A stretch of 5,463 bases of DNA from an uncultured Lachnospiraceae bacterium. Its GTDB lineage: Bacteria > Bacillota > Clostridia > Lachnospirales > Lachnospiraceae. This document shows positions 1-5,283 of the stretch, one piece after another (within the stretch, counting starts at the first letter, position 1; each line of letters begins with the position of its first letter). Under the pieces are notes generated by a model that was given only the letters and a program-made list of their open reading frames with translations, was not told the DNA's origin and made no database searches. The stretch is from the NCBI GenBank assembly GCA_905236585.1, contig CAJOQZ010000113.1, positions 1 to 5,463 of the forward strand, read 5' to 3'. Made by a program: the position numbers and the translations under genes.

Positions 1-830
1 CGCTTGCCGTGGGTCAGTTTGAAATAGCCGACCTGCATGATGACAGAAATGACTTCGATCATATAGATAAACCCGACCACCGGAATAAACAGCGGCAGAT
101 GCAGCATATACGCCATTCCGGCGACAAAGCCGCCGAGCGCCAGGGAGCCGGTGTCGCCCATGAAGATTTTCGCCGGGTAGCAGTTGAAGCACAAAAACGC
201 CAACAGCGATCCGCACATCGCCGCCGCAGCCGGAGTCATCTGCGCATCAAGCACCTGCGCCGCCAAAATGAAAAATCCGCTTACGATCACAGTCACCGTC
301 GTCGCAAGTCCGTCGAGTCCATCGGTAAAATTCGTTCCGTTGACGGTGCCGATCACGACGAAATACAAAAGCGGAATCGCCAGCATCCCGATATCCAAAA
401 CGCGTCCGCCCGAAAACGGAATGAGCATCCAAAATTCCAAATCCGTCGCGTACAAAAGGTAGAACAAAAACGCGCTTGTTACCACGATCTGCAAGAGCAT
501 TTTCTGCCATGCGAACAGTCCGTCCGAACGGCGCAGCACGACTTTTAAGTAATCATCCAAAAAGCCGATCAGACCGAAGCCCACCGTTAAGATCATCACC
601 GGCATGATCTCCGGGAAAAAGCGCAGATAAACAAGGCAGCAGAGCAAAAACGCGCATAATATGATGATGCCTCCCATCGTCGGCGTCCCCGTCTTCTTCT
701 GATGGGATTCCAAAAATTCCCGCTCCGTCTGGTCGACGCGTCCCCGCCGCAGCATCGCGATCACAAACGGTCCTAAAAACAGCCCGATCAAAAATGCGAT
801 CAAAATCGGTAAAAAAACTGTCACAGCCAT
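1..830 (-). CDS. mraY: Phospho-N-acetylmuramoyl-pentapeptide transferase MraY (3' end cut by window edge)
   Basis: MraY is the polytopic membrane enzyme that transfers phospho-MurNAc-pentapeptide from UDP onto undecaprenyl phosphate, giving lipid I at the inner face of the membrane. I translated it by hand: 276 complete codons plus the first two bases of a likely Arg codon, open to the window edge. Family landmarks appear in order: HQKKTGTPTMGG at residues 43-54, the Asp pair in DDYLK at 92-96, NGTNFTDGLDG at 164-174, the catalytic-loop GDTGSLALGG at 225-234, and EVISVIMQV followed by HGK at 259-276. Hydrophobic segments alternate with these loops. Relatives are about 320 residues long, so roughly 45 residues are missing, including the expected HHH-containing loop. 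The ATG lies one base after the PBP stop codon and has a strong AGGAGG site inside the PBP reading frame. No key residue in the visible part is missing. Identification is firm. Confidence 0.97.
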   Translation of the reverse strand, partial: MAVTVFLPILIAFLIGLFLGPFVIAMLRRGRVDQTEREFLESHQKKTGTPTMGGIIILCAFLLCCLVYLRFFPEIMPVMILTVGFGLIGFLDDYLKVVLRRSDGLFAWQKMLLQIVVTSAFLFYLLYATDLEFWMLIPFSGGRVLDIGMLAIPLLYFVVIGTVNGTNFTDGLDGLATTVTVIVSGFFILAAQVLDAQMTPAAAAMCGSLLAFLCFNCYPAKIFMGDTGSLALGGFVAGMAYMLHLPLFIPVVGFIYMIEVISVIMQVGYFKLTHGK

Positions 831-831
831 A

Positions 832-2898
832 TTACTCTTCCTCCTGTGGGTCCGGCAGTCCGCCGCCTTCCGGTTCTTCGGTCTGCGGCGTATCCGTGGG
901 TTCTTCCTGCGGTGCCGCCGCGTCGGAAACCGTATCAACGCCTGCTTCACCTTCCTCCGCCTCTTCCCCGTCTTCGGAAGACGCGTTGTTTGTATAAGTC
1001 GCTACGCCGCTTGCCGAGCCGTATTCGATCTTGCCCGCCGCAGAACGCTCCGATTCTTCACCGGTCGGCTCGATTCCCATGTAGGGCAGGATCTGTACCA
1101 ATATATTATGTCCGAGTTCCATCGGATATGTGCTGTGCGCCTGATCGGGGACATTCGGCACGTCGACGATGCAGTACAAAAGCAGTTTCGGTTCGTCCTG
1201 CGGAACATACGCCATAAACGAATCCAAATAATTGTTCCACGAACGCGGCAGTTTCTGCGCCGTCCCCGTCTTGCCCCCGACGTCATAGCCGGATACGCCG
1301 CCAATCGCCCCCGACCCTTCGGTAATGACGGCGCGGCAGTATTCTTTCATCTGATTGGAAACTTCTTTGGACAGCGTTTTCTTAAGCAGCACCGGGTCTT
1401 TTTTTTGCGTAACATTGCCCGCCTCGTCGGTTGCGTGCGACATCACATACGGCTGATACAGATTGCCTCCGTTGATCATGGAACACCACGCGCACGCCAT
1501 CTGGATCATGGTCGTGTTGAAATTCTGCCCGAAGGAGTTCGTCGCAATATTAATCGTCTGCTCCAGTTCTTCTTCCGAATATACCAAAGAGTACGTCATC
1601 GCCTCGCCGGGCAGGTCGATGCCCGTCCGCTGCCCGAAGCCGAAGAGCGCCTGATAGTAGGCGAAGTTCTTCGCGCCGATCACATAGGACATCTGCATCA
1701 GCGCGTCGTTGCAGGACTGCGCAAGGGAGCCTCTCACGTCGAGCATGCCGTGTCCTTCCCTTTTTACGCAGTGGACGTCAAAATCCGCGATATGCTCGGA
1801 GCCGTCGCAGTAATATTCCTCGCCGCCGGTCAATGTGCCGGTCTCTAAGCCGCAGGCAACGGTGAAGGGTTTGAAAACCGACCCCGGCTCATAGGTCGTC
1901 GTAATGCAGTAGTTCTGCCACAGGCGGTTTAGGGCGTCTAACTGTTCGTCGCTCGTCATCTCCTCCACCTGCTCCTTAGTATAGACGCCGCTTGCGGCCA
2001 AATTCCACGGATCATTTAAGTTGAACGTCGGAAAATTCGCCATGGCGAGCACTTCCCCGGTCTGCGGATTCATCGCAAGCACCGCCGTATGCTGGCTGCC
2101 CGGCGCGTCGTTTCTGGCATAGGCGCGGTTAAATTCCGCAATCTCCTCTTCGATGATGGTCTGGATATTGATGTCGAGCGTCGTAACGAGGGTGTTGCCG
2201 TTCTCCGGCTCGATCACCGTTTTTTCCACGTCGCTGTCTTCGTTCAAATAGCCGTAGGATCGTCCGTTCGTCCCGTTTAAGACGGAATTGTATTCATGCT
2301 CCAAGCCTGTCATCCCGGCATTGCCCGACGTCGTAAAGCCTAACAGCGAAGCCGCGAACGTATCATACGGATAACTGCGGATGTACTCCTTTTCGAACCA
2401 GATCCCCGCCGTATCGTTCGAGCGGTCGTCATCCTCATTGATCTCCTCGAACTTGTGCATATCCTCGTAACTGACTTTTTTCTGCAAGATCGTATACTGC
2501 TTATTCGGCTCCGTATTGATAAGCTGCCGCACTTTTGCGATGTCGATATCGGGAAAATATGTTGCAAGCCTTCCGATCGTCGCCTCCATTTTTTCCGGGT
2601 TCGCATTCATCAGTTTGCAGTCTAAGATCACGTTGTAGACGTCGATCGACGTGGCAAGCACCGTTCCTTTCGCGTCAACAATGTCGCCGCGTTTGAACGG
2701 AATGATGGAACTGTCGTACTCCTGCTGGGACAGCACGATCTTCTGATAGCGGTCGCCGCTGTTGTACTCAATATACATCAAACGCCCGATCAGCAACACA
2801 AAAAGAACGCAAAAAACCATGAATACCACCCACAGGTTTCTTTGCATTCTCTTCAAAAGTTTCTGAAAACGATTGTTTGTTTTTCTTCTCTTAGCCAT
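832..2898 (-). CDS. ftsI: Class B penicillin-binding protein, FtsI/SpoVD type (peptidoglycan D,D-transpeptidase)
   Basis: This membrane-anchored transpeptidase cross-links peptidoglycan, at the division septum (FtsI/PbpB role) or in spore cortex (SpoVD role). It has 688 residues: a basic cytoplasmic tip (1-20), one membrane anchor (about 22-42), the class B pedestal domain starting at RGDIVDAKGTVLA (70-82), and a transpeptidase domain (about 268-605). All three active-site motifs are intact: SVFK with nucleophile Ser340, SCN at 395-397, and KTGT at 543-546. Cys377 and Cys396 sit 37 and 56 residues after the nucleophile, close to the redox-sensitive cysteine pair I recall in Bacillus subtilis SpoVD. 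No PASTA domain follows; residues about 611-688 form an acidic, Pro/Ala/Gly-rich tail. The gene starts 3 nt after ftsL without a good nearby Shine-Dalgarno, suggesting coupled translation. Class and fold are certain. Division versus sporulation role is open, so the symbol is by position in the cluster. Confidence 0.93.
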   Translation of the reverse strand: MAKRRKTNNRFQKLLKRMQRNLWVVFMVFCVLFVLLIGRLMYIEYNSGDRYQKIVLSQQEYDSSIIPFKRGDIVDAKGTVLATSIDVYNVILDCKLMNANPEKMEATIGRLATYFPDIDIAKVRQLINTEPNKQYTILQKKVSYEDMHKFEEINEDDDRSNDTAGIWFEKEYIRSYPYDTFAASLLGFTTSGNAGMTGLEHEYNSVLNGTNGRSYGYLNEDSDVEKTVIEPENGNTLVTTLDINIQTIIEEEIAEFNRAYARNDAPGSQHTAVLAMNPQTGEVLAMANFPTFNLNDPWNLAASGVYTKEQVEEMTSDEQLDALNRLWQNYCITTTYEPGSVFKPFTVACGLETGTLTGGEEYYCDGSEHIADFDVHCVKREGHGMLDVRGSLAQSCNDALMQMSYVIGAKNFAYYQALFGFGQRTGIDLPGEAMTYSLVYSEEELEQTINIATNSFGQNFNTTMIQMACAWCSMINGGNLYQPYVMSHATDEAGNVTQKKDPVLLKKTLSKEVSNQMKEYCRAVITEGSGAIGGVSGYDVGGKTGTAQKLPRSWNNYLDSFMAYVPQDEPKLLLYCIVDVPNVPDQAHSTYPMELGHNILVQILPYMGIEPTGEESERSAAGKIEYGSASGVATYTNNASSEDGEEAEEGEAGVDTVSDAAAPQEEPTDTPQTEEPEGGGLPDPQEEE
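840..845 (-). promoter_or_regulatory. Ribosome binding site of mraY inside the PBP gene
   Basis: On the minus strand this reads AGGAGG, 9 nt before the mraY ATG at 830. It fixes that start. The same bases are part of the codons for the last Gln-Glu-Glu residues of the upstream PBP, so the PBP C-terminus and the mraY initiation signal share sequence. Confidence 0.85.
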
Positions 2899-2901
2899 GT
2901 T

Positions 2902-3360
2902 CTATTCGTACGAATCCATGAAATCCTCCGCTTCGACCTCATAATACACGATCTGGTCGTTTGTGGCGTAGACCATTCCCAATTCGTTCATTGCTACCTG
3001 TTTGACATGCGTCAGGTTCGTCGCCGTCGAAATCCGGCTTTTGGTCGCGGAGTTTTCTTCCTTAAGCGTCGCGATGTTCTGCTCTAAACGGGAGATGTTC
3101 GTCATGCTCGTCGTGATCGAGTTCTGCAAATGCACATAGGCGACGAAAAACGCGCCGGTAATAAAAAGTCCGAGGGCGAAATAGACGGTATAGACCCGGT
3201 TTAAGTGAAGGACCAGTTTATGCTCGCGTTTGCGCTCCTTGATGTGGCGCTGCTCGGCAAGCCGCAGTTCCTCCTGATACGTCTCCCGCGTCGGCAGGGA
3301 CTTCTCCAGTTTTCGCACCGTATTTCCGTCTTCATAATAGTATGTCTGATGTTTCGCCAT
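2902..3360 (-). CDS. ftsL: Septum formation protein FtsL
   Basis: FtsL is a small bitopic protein of the divisome that pairs with DivIC/FtsB and helps activate the septal FtsW-FtsI synthase. The 152-residue product shows the family plan rather than strong sequence motifs. A long basic cytoplasmic N-terminus (1-55) is rich in Lys, Arg and Glu and carries YYYEDGNTVRKL at 7-18. One membrane segment spans about 56-77. A coiled-coil stretch (about 79-114, heptad-like in SRLEQNIATLKEEN) is followed by a short external domain with NELGMVYATNDQIVYYEV at 125-142, typical of FtsL/DivIC C-termini. The position between rsmH and a class B PBP is the classical ftsL locus and is the strongest argument. The ATG is 3 nt after the rsmH stop, with GGGAG at 3370-3374 (9-nt spacer) inside rsmH. 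Alternative annotation: a generic FtsB/DivIC-family protein. Confidence 0.88.
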   Translation of the reverse strand: MAKHQTYYYEDGNTVRKLEKSLPTRETYQEELRLAEQRHIKERKREHKLVLHLNRVYTVYFALGLFITGAFFVAYVHLQNSITTSMTNISRLEQNIATLKEENSATKSRISTATNLTHVKQVAMNELGMVYATNDQIVYYEVEAEDFMDSYE

Positions 3361-3363
3361 TCT

Positions 3364-4308
3364 TTAAGGCTCCCGTCTTTCAAAAACCCGTAATTTTGCG
3401 CTCTTTGCACGGCTGTTTTTTGCAAGTTCTTCTTCCGTCGGCAGGATCGGCTTTCTCGTAATCACTTTGCCTTTGGAAACTTTCCCGCATACGCAGACCG
3501 GAAACTCCTTCGGACAGGTGCAGGGGTCCTGCGCCTTTGCAAACAACTGCTTTACGATCCGGTCTTCTAACGAATGAAAGGTGATGATGCAAAGCCTTCC
3601 GCCGTCCTCCAGCAGATCGATCATGTCGTTTACTGCCGTCTTTAAGGAACCAAGTTCGTCATTCGTTTCGATCCGAAGCGCCTGAAACGTCCGCTTCGAT
3701 GGATGCCCGCCGATCCGCCGCTTTGCCGCCGGAATCGCCATTTCGATGATCCGGTTCAAATCCCCCGCCGTCTCGATCGCTTTTTCCTGCCGCGCCTTAA
3801 CGATATGCCGCGCGATCGCTTTTGCAAAACGCTCTTCTCCGTATATGCGAAGGATATCGGCAAGTTCCTCTTCGGCGTATGTATTTACGATCTTATGCGC
3901 CGTAAGGCTTTGCGTCCGATCCATCCGCATATCTAGGGGAGCGTCATTGTGCATATAGGAAAAGCCCCGCTCCTTTTCGTCGATCTGGTAAGACGATACG
4001 CCAAGATCCAACAGAATGCCGGATGCCTTATCTACGCCCCGCTCCTCTAAGCGAACCCGCATCTCGGAAAAATTCGAATGAATGAGCGTTACGTTTTCGG
4101 CAAATGGGCTAAGCCGCTGCCCCGCCGCCGAAAGTGCGTCCTCGTCCCGGTCGAAGCCGTAAAGGCGTCCGGTTTTTAAGCGTTTTGCAATCTCTTCGGA
4201 ATGACCGCCGCCGCCTAGCGTCCCGTCCGCGTATATGCCGTTTTCTTTTATCTGAAGTGCCTCAATGCACTCGCTTAACAGTACGGATTGATGAATAAAT
4301 TCCGCCAT
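3364..4308 (-). CDS. rsmH: 16S rRNA (cytosine-1402 N4)-methyltransferase RsmH (MraW)
   Basis: RsmH uses S-adenosylmethionine to methylate N4 of C1402 in the decoding centre of 16S rRNA; it acts in the cytoplasm. The product has 314 residues, normal for the family. Visible signatures: HQSVLLSECIEAL at 6-18, the SAM-binding loop DGTLGGGGHSEEI at 28-40, the acidic ribose-binding site GFDRDEDAL at 51-59, LLDLGVSSYQID at 99-110, RGFSYMHNDAPLDMRMD at 114-130, GGHPSKRTFQALRIETNDEL at 200-219 and ITFHSLEDRIVK at 242-253. The cysteine set CTCPKEFPVCVCG at 263-275 is often seen in this family. The frame is open to an ATG at 4413, but that extension overlaps mraZ and is not family-like. The ATG at 4308 is chosen because it gives the canonical N-terminus and has GGAGAGG 12 nt upstream. 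It follows mraZ by 29 nt and precedes ftsL by 3 nt. Confidence 0.97.
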   Translation of the reverse strand: MAEFIHQSVLLSECIEALQIKENGIYADGTLGGGGHSEEIAKRLKTGRLYGFDRDEDALSAAGQRLSPFAENVTLIHSNFSEMRVRLEERGVDKASGILLDLGVSSYQIDEKERGFSYMHNDAPLDMRMDRTQSLTAHKIVNTYAEEELADILRIYGEERFAKAIARHIVKARQEKAIETAGDLNRIIEMAIPAAKRRIGGHPSKRTFQALRIETNDELGSLKTAVNDMIDLLEDGGRLCIITFHSLEDRIVKQLFAKAQDPCTCPKEFPVCVCGKVSKGKVITRKPILPTEEELAKNSRAKSAKLRVFERREP

Positions 4309-4320
4309 GGGTAATACGAG

Positions 4321-4327
4321 CCTCTCC
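4321..4327 (-). promoter_or_regulatory. Ribosome binding site of rsmH
   Basis: The minus strand reads GGAGAGG in the short mraZ-rsmH gap, with a 12-nt spacer to the ATG at 4308. It decides the rsmH start against the in-frame ATG at 4413, which lies inside mraZ. Confidence 0.7.
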
Positions 4328-4337
4328 GATACATCCG

Positions 4338-4769
4338 TTAAATGGCGATCCCAAGTTCCGCCATTGTCTCCGCAAGTGCTTCCATGTCTTCCACGTCGCT
4401 CGCTGCTTCCCAAGCCGCTTTATCCCAGATTTCAATATGGGTAAGGACGCCGGTCAAAACCACATCCTTGCCAAGCGACGCATACTCCCGCAGATTCGCC
4501 GGTATCAGCACGCGCCCCTGCCTGTCGATATCCACGTCAACGGCGCCGCCGAAGAATGTCCGCGCAAAACGGCGCGATGCAGCGTCCGCGTGCGGGCGGG
4601 CTTGAAAATCTTCCTCGATCTTCTGCCACTCCTCTAAGGAATATACATAGAGGCAGGCGTCCAAGCCGCGGGTTAAGATACATGTTTCATGCAGTTGTTC
4701 GCGCATTTTCGCCGGCAGGATCAGACGCCCTTTCGCGTCGATCGAATGGCTGTATTCGCCACGAAACAT
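4338..4769 (-). CDS. mraZ: MraZ, transcriptional regulator of the dcw cluster
   Basis: MraZ is a DNA-binding protein with two AbrB/SpoVT-like halves that assembles into a ring. In Escherichia coli it represses its own operon, while in mycoplasmas it has been reported as an activator. The 143-residue product is of normal length and shows both half-site signatures: DAKGRLILPAKMR at 11-23 and DRQGRVLIPANLR at 82-94, each the DxxGRhxhPxxhR pattern. MFRGEYSHSID at the N-terminus is typical. It is the first gene of the cluster. The ATG at 4769 is supported by AAAGAGG at 4780-4786 and by the family N-terminus. Four 10-bp-phased AAGTGG-like boxes about 190-220 bases upstream (4957-4992) are its probable binding site, so autoregulation is likely. 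Its end lies 29 nt before rsmH. Confidence 0.97.
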   Translation of the reverse strand: MFRGEYSHSIDAKGRLILPAKMREQLHETCILTRGLDACLYVYSLEEWQKIEEDFQARPHADAASRRFARTFFGGAVDVDIDRQGRVLIPANLREYASLGKDVVLTGVLTHIEIWDKAAWEAASDVEDMEALAETMAELGIAI

Positions 4770-4779
4770 AAAACAATTT

Positions 4780-4786
4780 CCTCTTT
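4780..4786 (-). promoter_or_regulatory. Ribosome binding site of mraZ
   Basis: The minus strand reads AAAGAGG with a 10-nt spacer to the mraZ ATG. It lies only 4 nt downstream of the 3' arm of the stem at 4791-4833, so folding of that stem could affect ribosome access. Confidence 0.75.
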
Positions 4787-4790
4787 AAGA

Positions 4791-4833
4791 ATTGGATGTC
4801 CCTGTAGGGCACGGAAATCAATTTTCATCCAAT
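4791..4833 (-). other. Stem-loop in the mraZ leader, next to the ribosome binding site
   Basis: ATTGGATG and CATCCAAT on the minus strand form a perfect 8-bp outer stem (4826-4833 with 4791-4798), extendable by one G.U pair. Inside it, CCC and GGG around the loop TACA make a small inner stem (4800-4802 with 4807-4809), with one more A-U pair across a single bulged base. No U-run follows, so it is not an intrinsic terminator. Its closeness to the mraZ Shine-Dalgarno suggests, as inference only, an influence on translation or mRNA stability. Confidence 0.55.
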
Positions 4834-4843
4834 CTTGCCTTGG

Positions 4844-4909
4844 GAACAAACGCTTCTCCGTGTTCGACGGCAAGAATGCCTTAACCTCACACGGAAGAAG
4901 CGCTTGTTC
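4844..4909 (-). other. Long hairpin in the mraZ operon leader (unnamed structured 5' UTR element)
   Basis: The arms at 4844-4863 and 4889-4909 are complementary over 20 pairs. In the minus-strand RNA these are 19 Watson-Crick pairs plus one G.U wobble, with a single bulged U in the 5' arm. In a plus-strand RNA the wobble would be an A-C mismatch, so the structure fits the operon mRNA better. The 25-nt loop contains a further GGCA/TGCC mini-stem (4869-4880). No T-run follows either arm, so it does not look like a terminator. I recognise no described riboswitch or leader class. It may be a cis-regulatory RNA element, an RNase III substrate or stability element, or a remnant of a small inverted-repeat element. 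Confidence 0.7.
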
Positions 4910-4956
4910 TCAACATTAACCATTACCTATGGCGCGAGTTGTTTTGCAACGCTCTA

Positions 4957-4992
4957 CCACTTCATACCATATATCGCCACTTTTCACCACTT
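4957..4992 (-). promoter_or_regulatory. Probable MraZ operator: four 10-bp-phased direct repeats
   Basis: Read on the minus strand, AAGTGG, AAGTGG, ATATGG and AAGTGG start at 4992, 4982, 4972 and 4962, exactly one helical turn (10 bp) apart, with four variable bases between boxes. Known MraZ sites are tandem short repeats with the same 10-bp period: TGGGN with 5-nt spacers in E. coli and AAAGTG(T/G) in mycoplasmas. These boxes match the latter closely. The block lies in front of mraZ itself, as expected for autoregulation. If the promoter at 4993-5028 is right, the boxes cover the transcription start and early leader, which would favour repression. Confidence 0.72.
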
Positions 4993-5028
4993 ATTTAACA
5001 GTTTAGCGTTGTTTTCGTGAAAAAGCAA
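4993..5028 (-). promoter_or_regulatory. Candidate promoter of the mraZ operon
   Basis: Two overlapping sigma-A-like options are seen on the minus strand, both with 17-bp spacers. The first is TTGCTT (5023-5028) with TAAACT (5000-5005). The second is TTCACG (5016-5021) with TTAAAT (4993-4998). Neither is close to consensus, and a weaker TTGCAA/TAATGG pair lies below the operator (4949 to 4920). Position just ahead of the MraZ boxes and behind the lgt terminator is the main support. The resulting leader would be roughly 220 nt. Confidence 0.4.
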
Positions 5029-5048
5029 GGAGAAATTTGTTGATATAC

Positions 5049-5103
5049 TGGGGCTTTGCGCGTTGTGGGGCGTGGTGGGGGAAATTTTCACAAAATGGGA
5101 GGG
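5049..5103 (+). other. G-rich block upstream of the dcw promoter
   Basis: The plus strand carries G-runs at 5050-5053, 5067-5070, 5077-5081, 5097-5099 and 5101-5103 in otherwise AT-rich surroundings. TGGG occurs at 5066, 5076 and 5096, in a 10-bp register with one turn skipped, similar to the E. coli MraZ half-site but in the opposite orientation to mraZ transcription. It might be a second MraZ contact site or a loose, long-loop G-quadruplex. No gene is seen here. Function is unproven. Confidence 0.3.
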
Positions 5104-5108
5104 AATGT

Positions 5109-5150
5109 AAAAAAGAGCCTTGCTACAACATCTTGTAGCAAGGCTCTTTT
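5109..5150 (-). terminator. Intrinsic terminator of the lgt transcription unit
   Basis: A perfect 18-bp inverted repeat (5111-5128 with 5133-5150) encloses a 4-base loop. On the minus strand the stem ends in six T residues (5114-5109), giving a strong terminator for transcription arriving from lgt. On the plus strand only four T residues lie within the arm, so plus-direction termination would be weaker, and no plus-strand gene is seen nearby. It separates lgt from the mraZ operon. Confidence 0.9.
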
Positions 5151-5283
5151 GCTCGTCAATATATAGTTGTTATTGCAGTTCTTCGTCTGTTCCGTTACGG
5201 TCTTCGAAGATTTTTACAAAAATACTTACAAAATTTTATTTTTCATTTTGTGCATTCTGTATAAGCGTTTGTTCTCAATATAA
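5151..5283 (-). other. lgt 3' untranslated stretch without a recognisable gene
   Basis: This AT-rich stretch between the lgt stop and its terminator holds no convincing ORF on either strand. It contains two abutting palindromes, CCGTTACGG (5192-5200) and TCTTCGAAGA (5201-5210); the second can alternatively pair its CGAAGA half (5205-5210) with TCTTCG at 5180-5185. It also contains a small AT stem of ACAAAAT/ATTTTGT type around 5228-5251 and the short repeat at 5263-5278. Nothing here has a clear function. Confidence 0.5.
5263..5278 (-). repeat. Copy of the leader-hairpin arm motif in the lgt 3' UTR
   Basis: The minus strand reads TTGAGAACAAACGCTT. The 5' arm of the mraZ leader hairpin plus its upstream flank (4898-4913) has the same 16 bases with one change (A to G). 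The 3' hairpin arm (4844-4855) carries 12 of these bases exactly, in inverted orientation. So the motif occurs three times within 435 bases and is absent from the coding regions as far as I could see. It could be a protein site, an RNA element or decayed repeat DNA. Confidence 0.6.

Noticed and set aside
9..548. 179-codon plus-strand ORF
   Set aside because: It is antisense to mraY, which has all family motifs in its frame. The product is His/Arg/Asp/Gln-rich with no recognisable domain, as expected for a shadow frame.
1108..1848. 246-codon plus-strand ORF
   Set aside because: It lies entirely antisense to the PBP transpeptidase domain. Arg/His/Val-rich composition and no domain pattern mark it as a shadow.
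4309..4413. N-terminal extension of RsmH from an ATG at 4413
   Set aside because: It would overlap mraZ by 76 bases, lacks family similarity, and the ATG at 4308 has its own ribosome binding site and gives the canonical N-terminus.
4844..4909. Leader hairpin as an intrinsic terminator or attenuator
   Set aside because: Neither strand has a T-run after the distal arm, and mraZ must be transcribed through it.
4844..4909. GAAC/GTTC ends of the hairpin as a LexA (SOS) box
   Set aside because: The Gram-positive LexA site needs GAAC and GTTC separated by four bases. Here they are at the ends of long arms, and no such compact site is present.
4825..4923. 32-codon minus-strand ORF reading through the leader hairpin (possible leader peptide)
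   Set aside because: It has only a weak AGG very close to the ATG, and its Arg/Ser/Cys-rich product looks like a by-product of the stem sequence. Worth keeping in mind only if ribosome profiling shows signal.
5111..5150. Perfect inverted repeat as an insertion-sequence end
   Set aside because: A 4-base loop, a GC-rich stem and a T-run right after lgt are the marks of an intrinsic terminator. No transposase or target duplication is seen.
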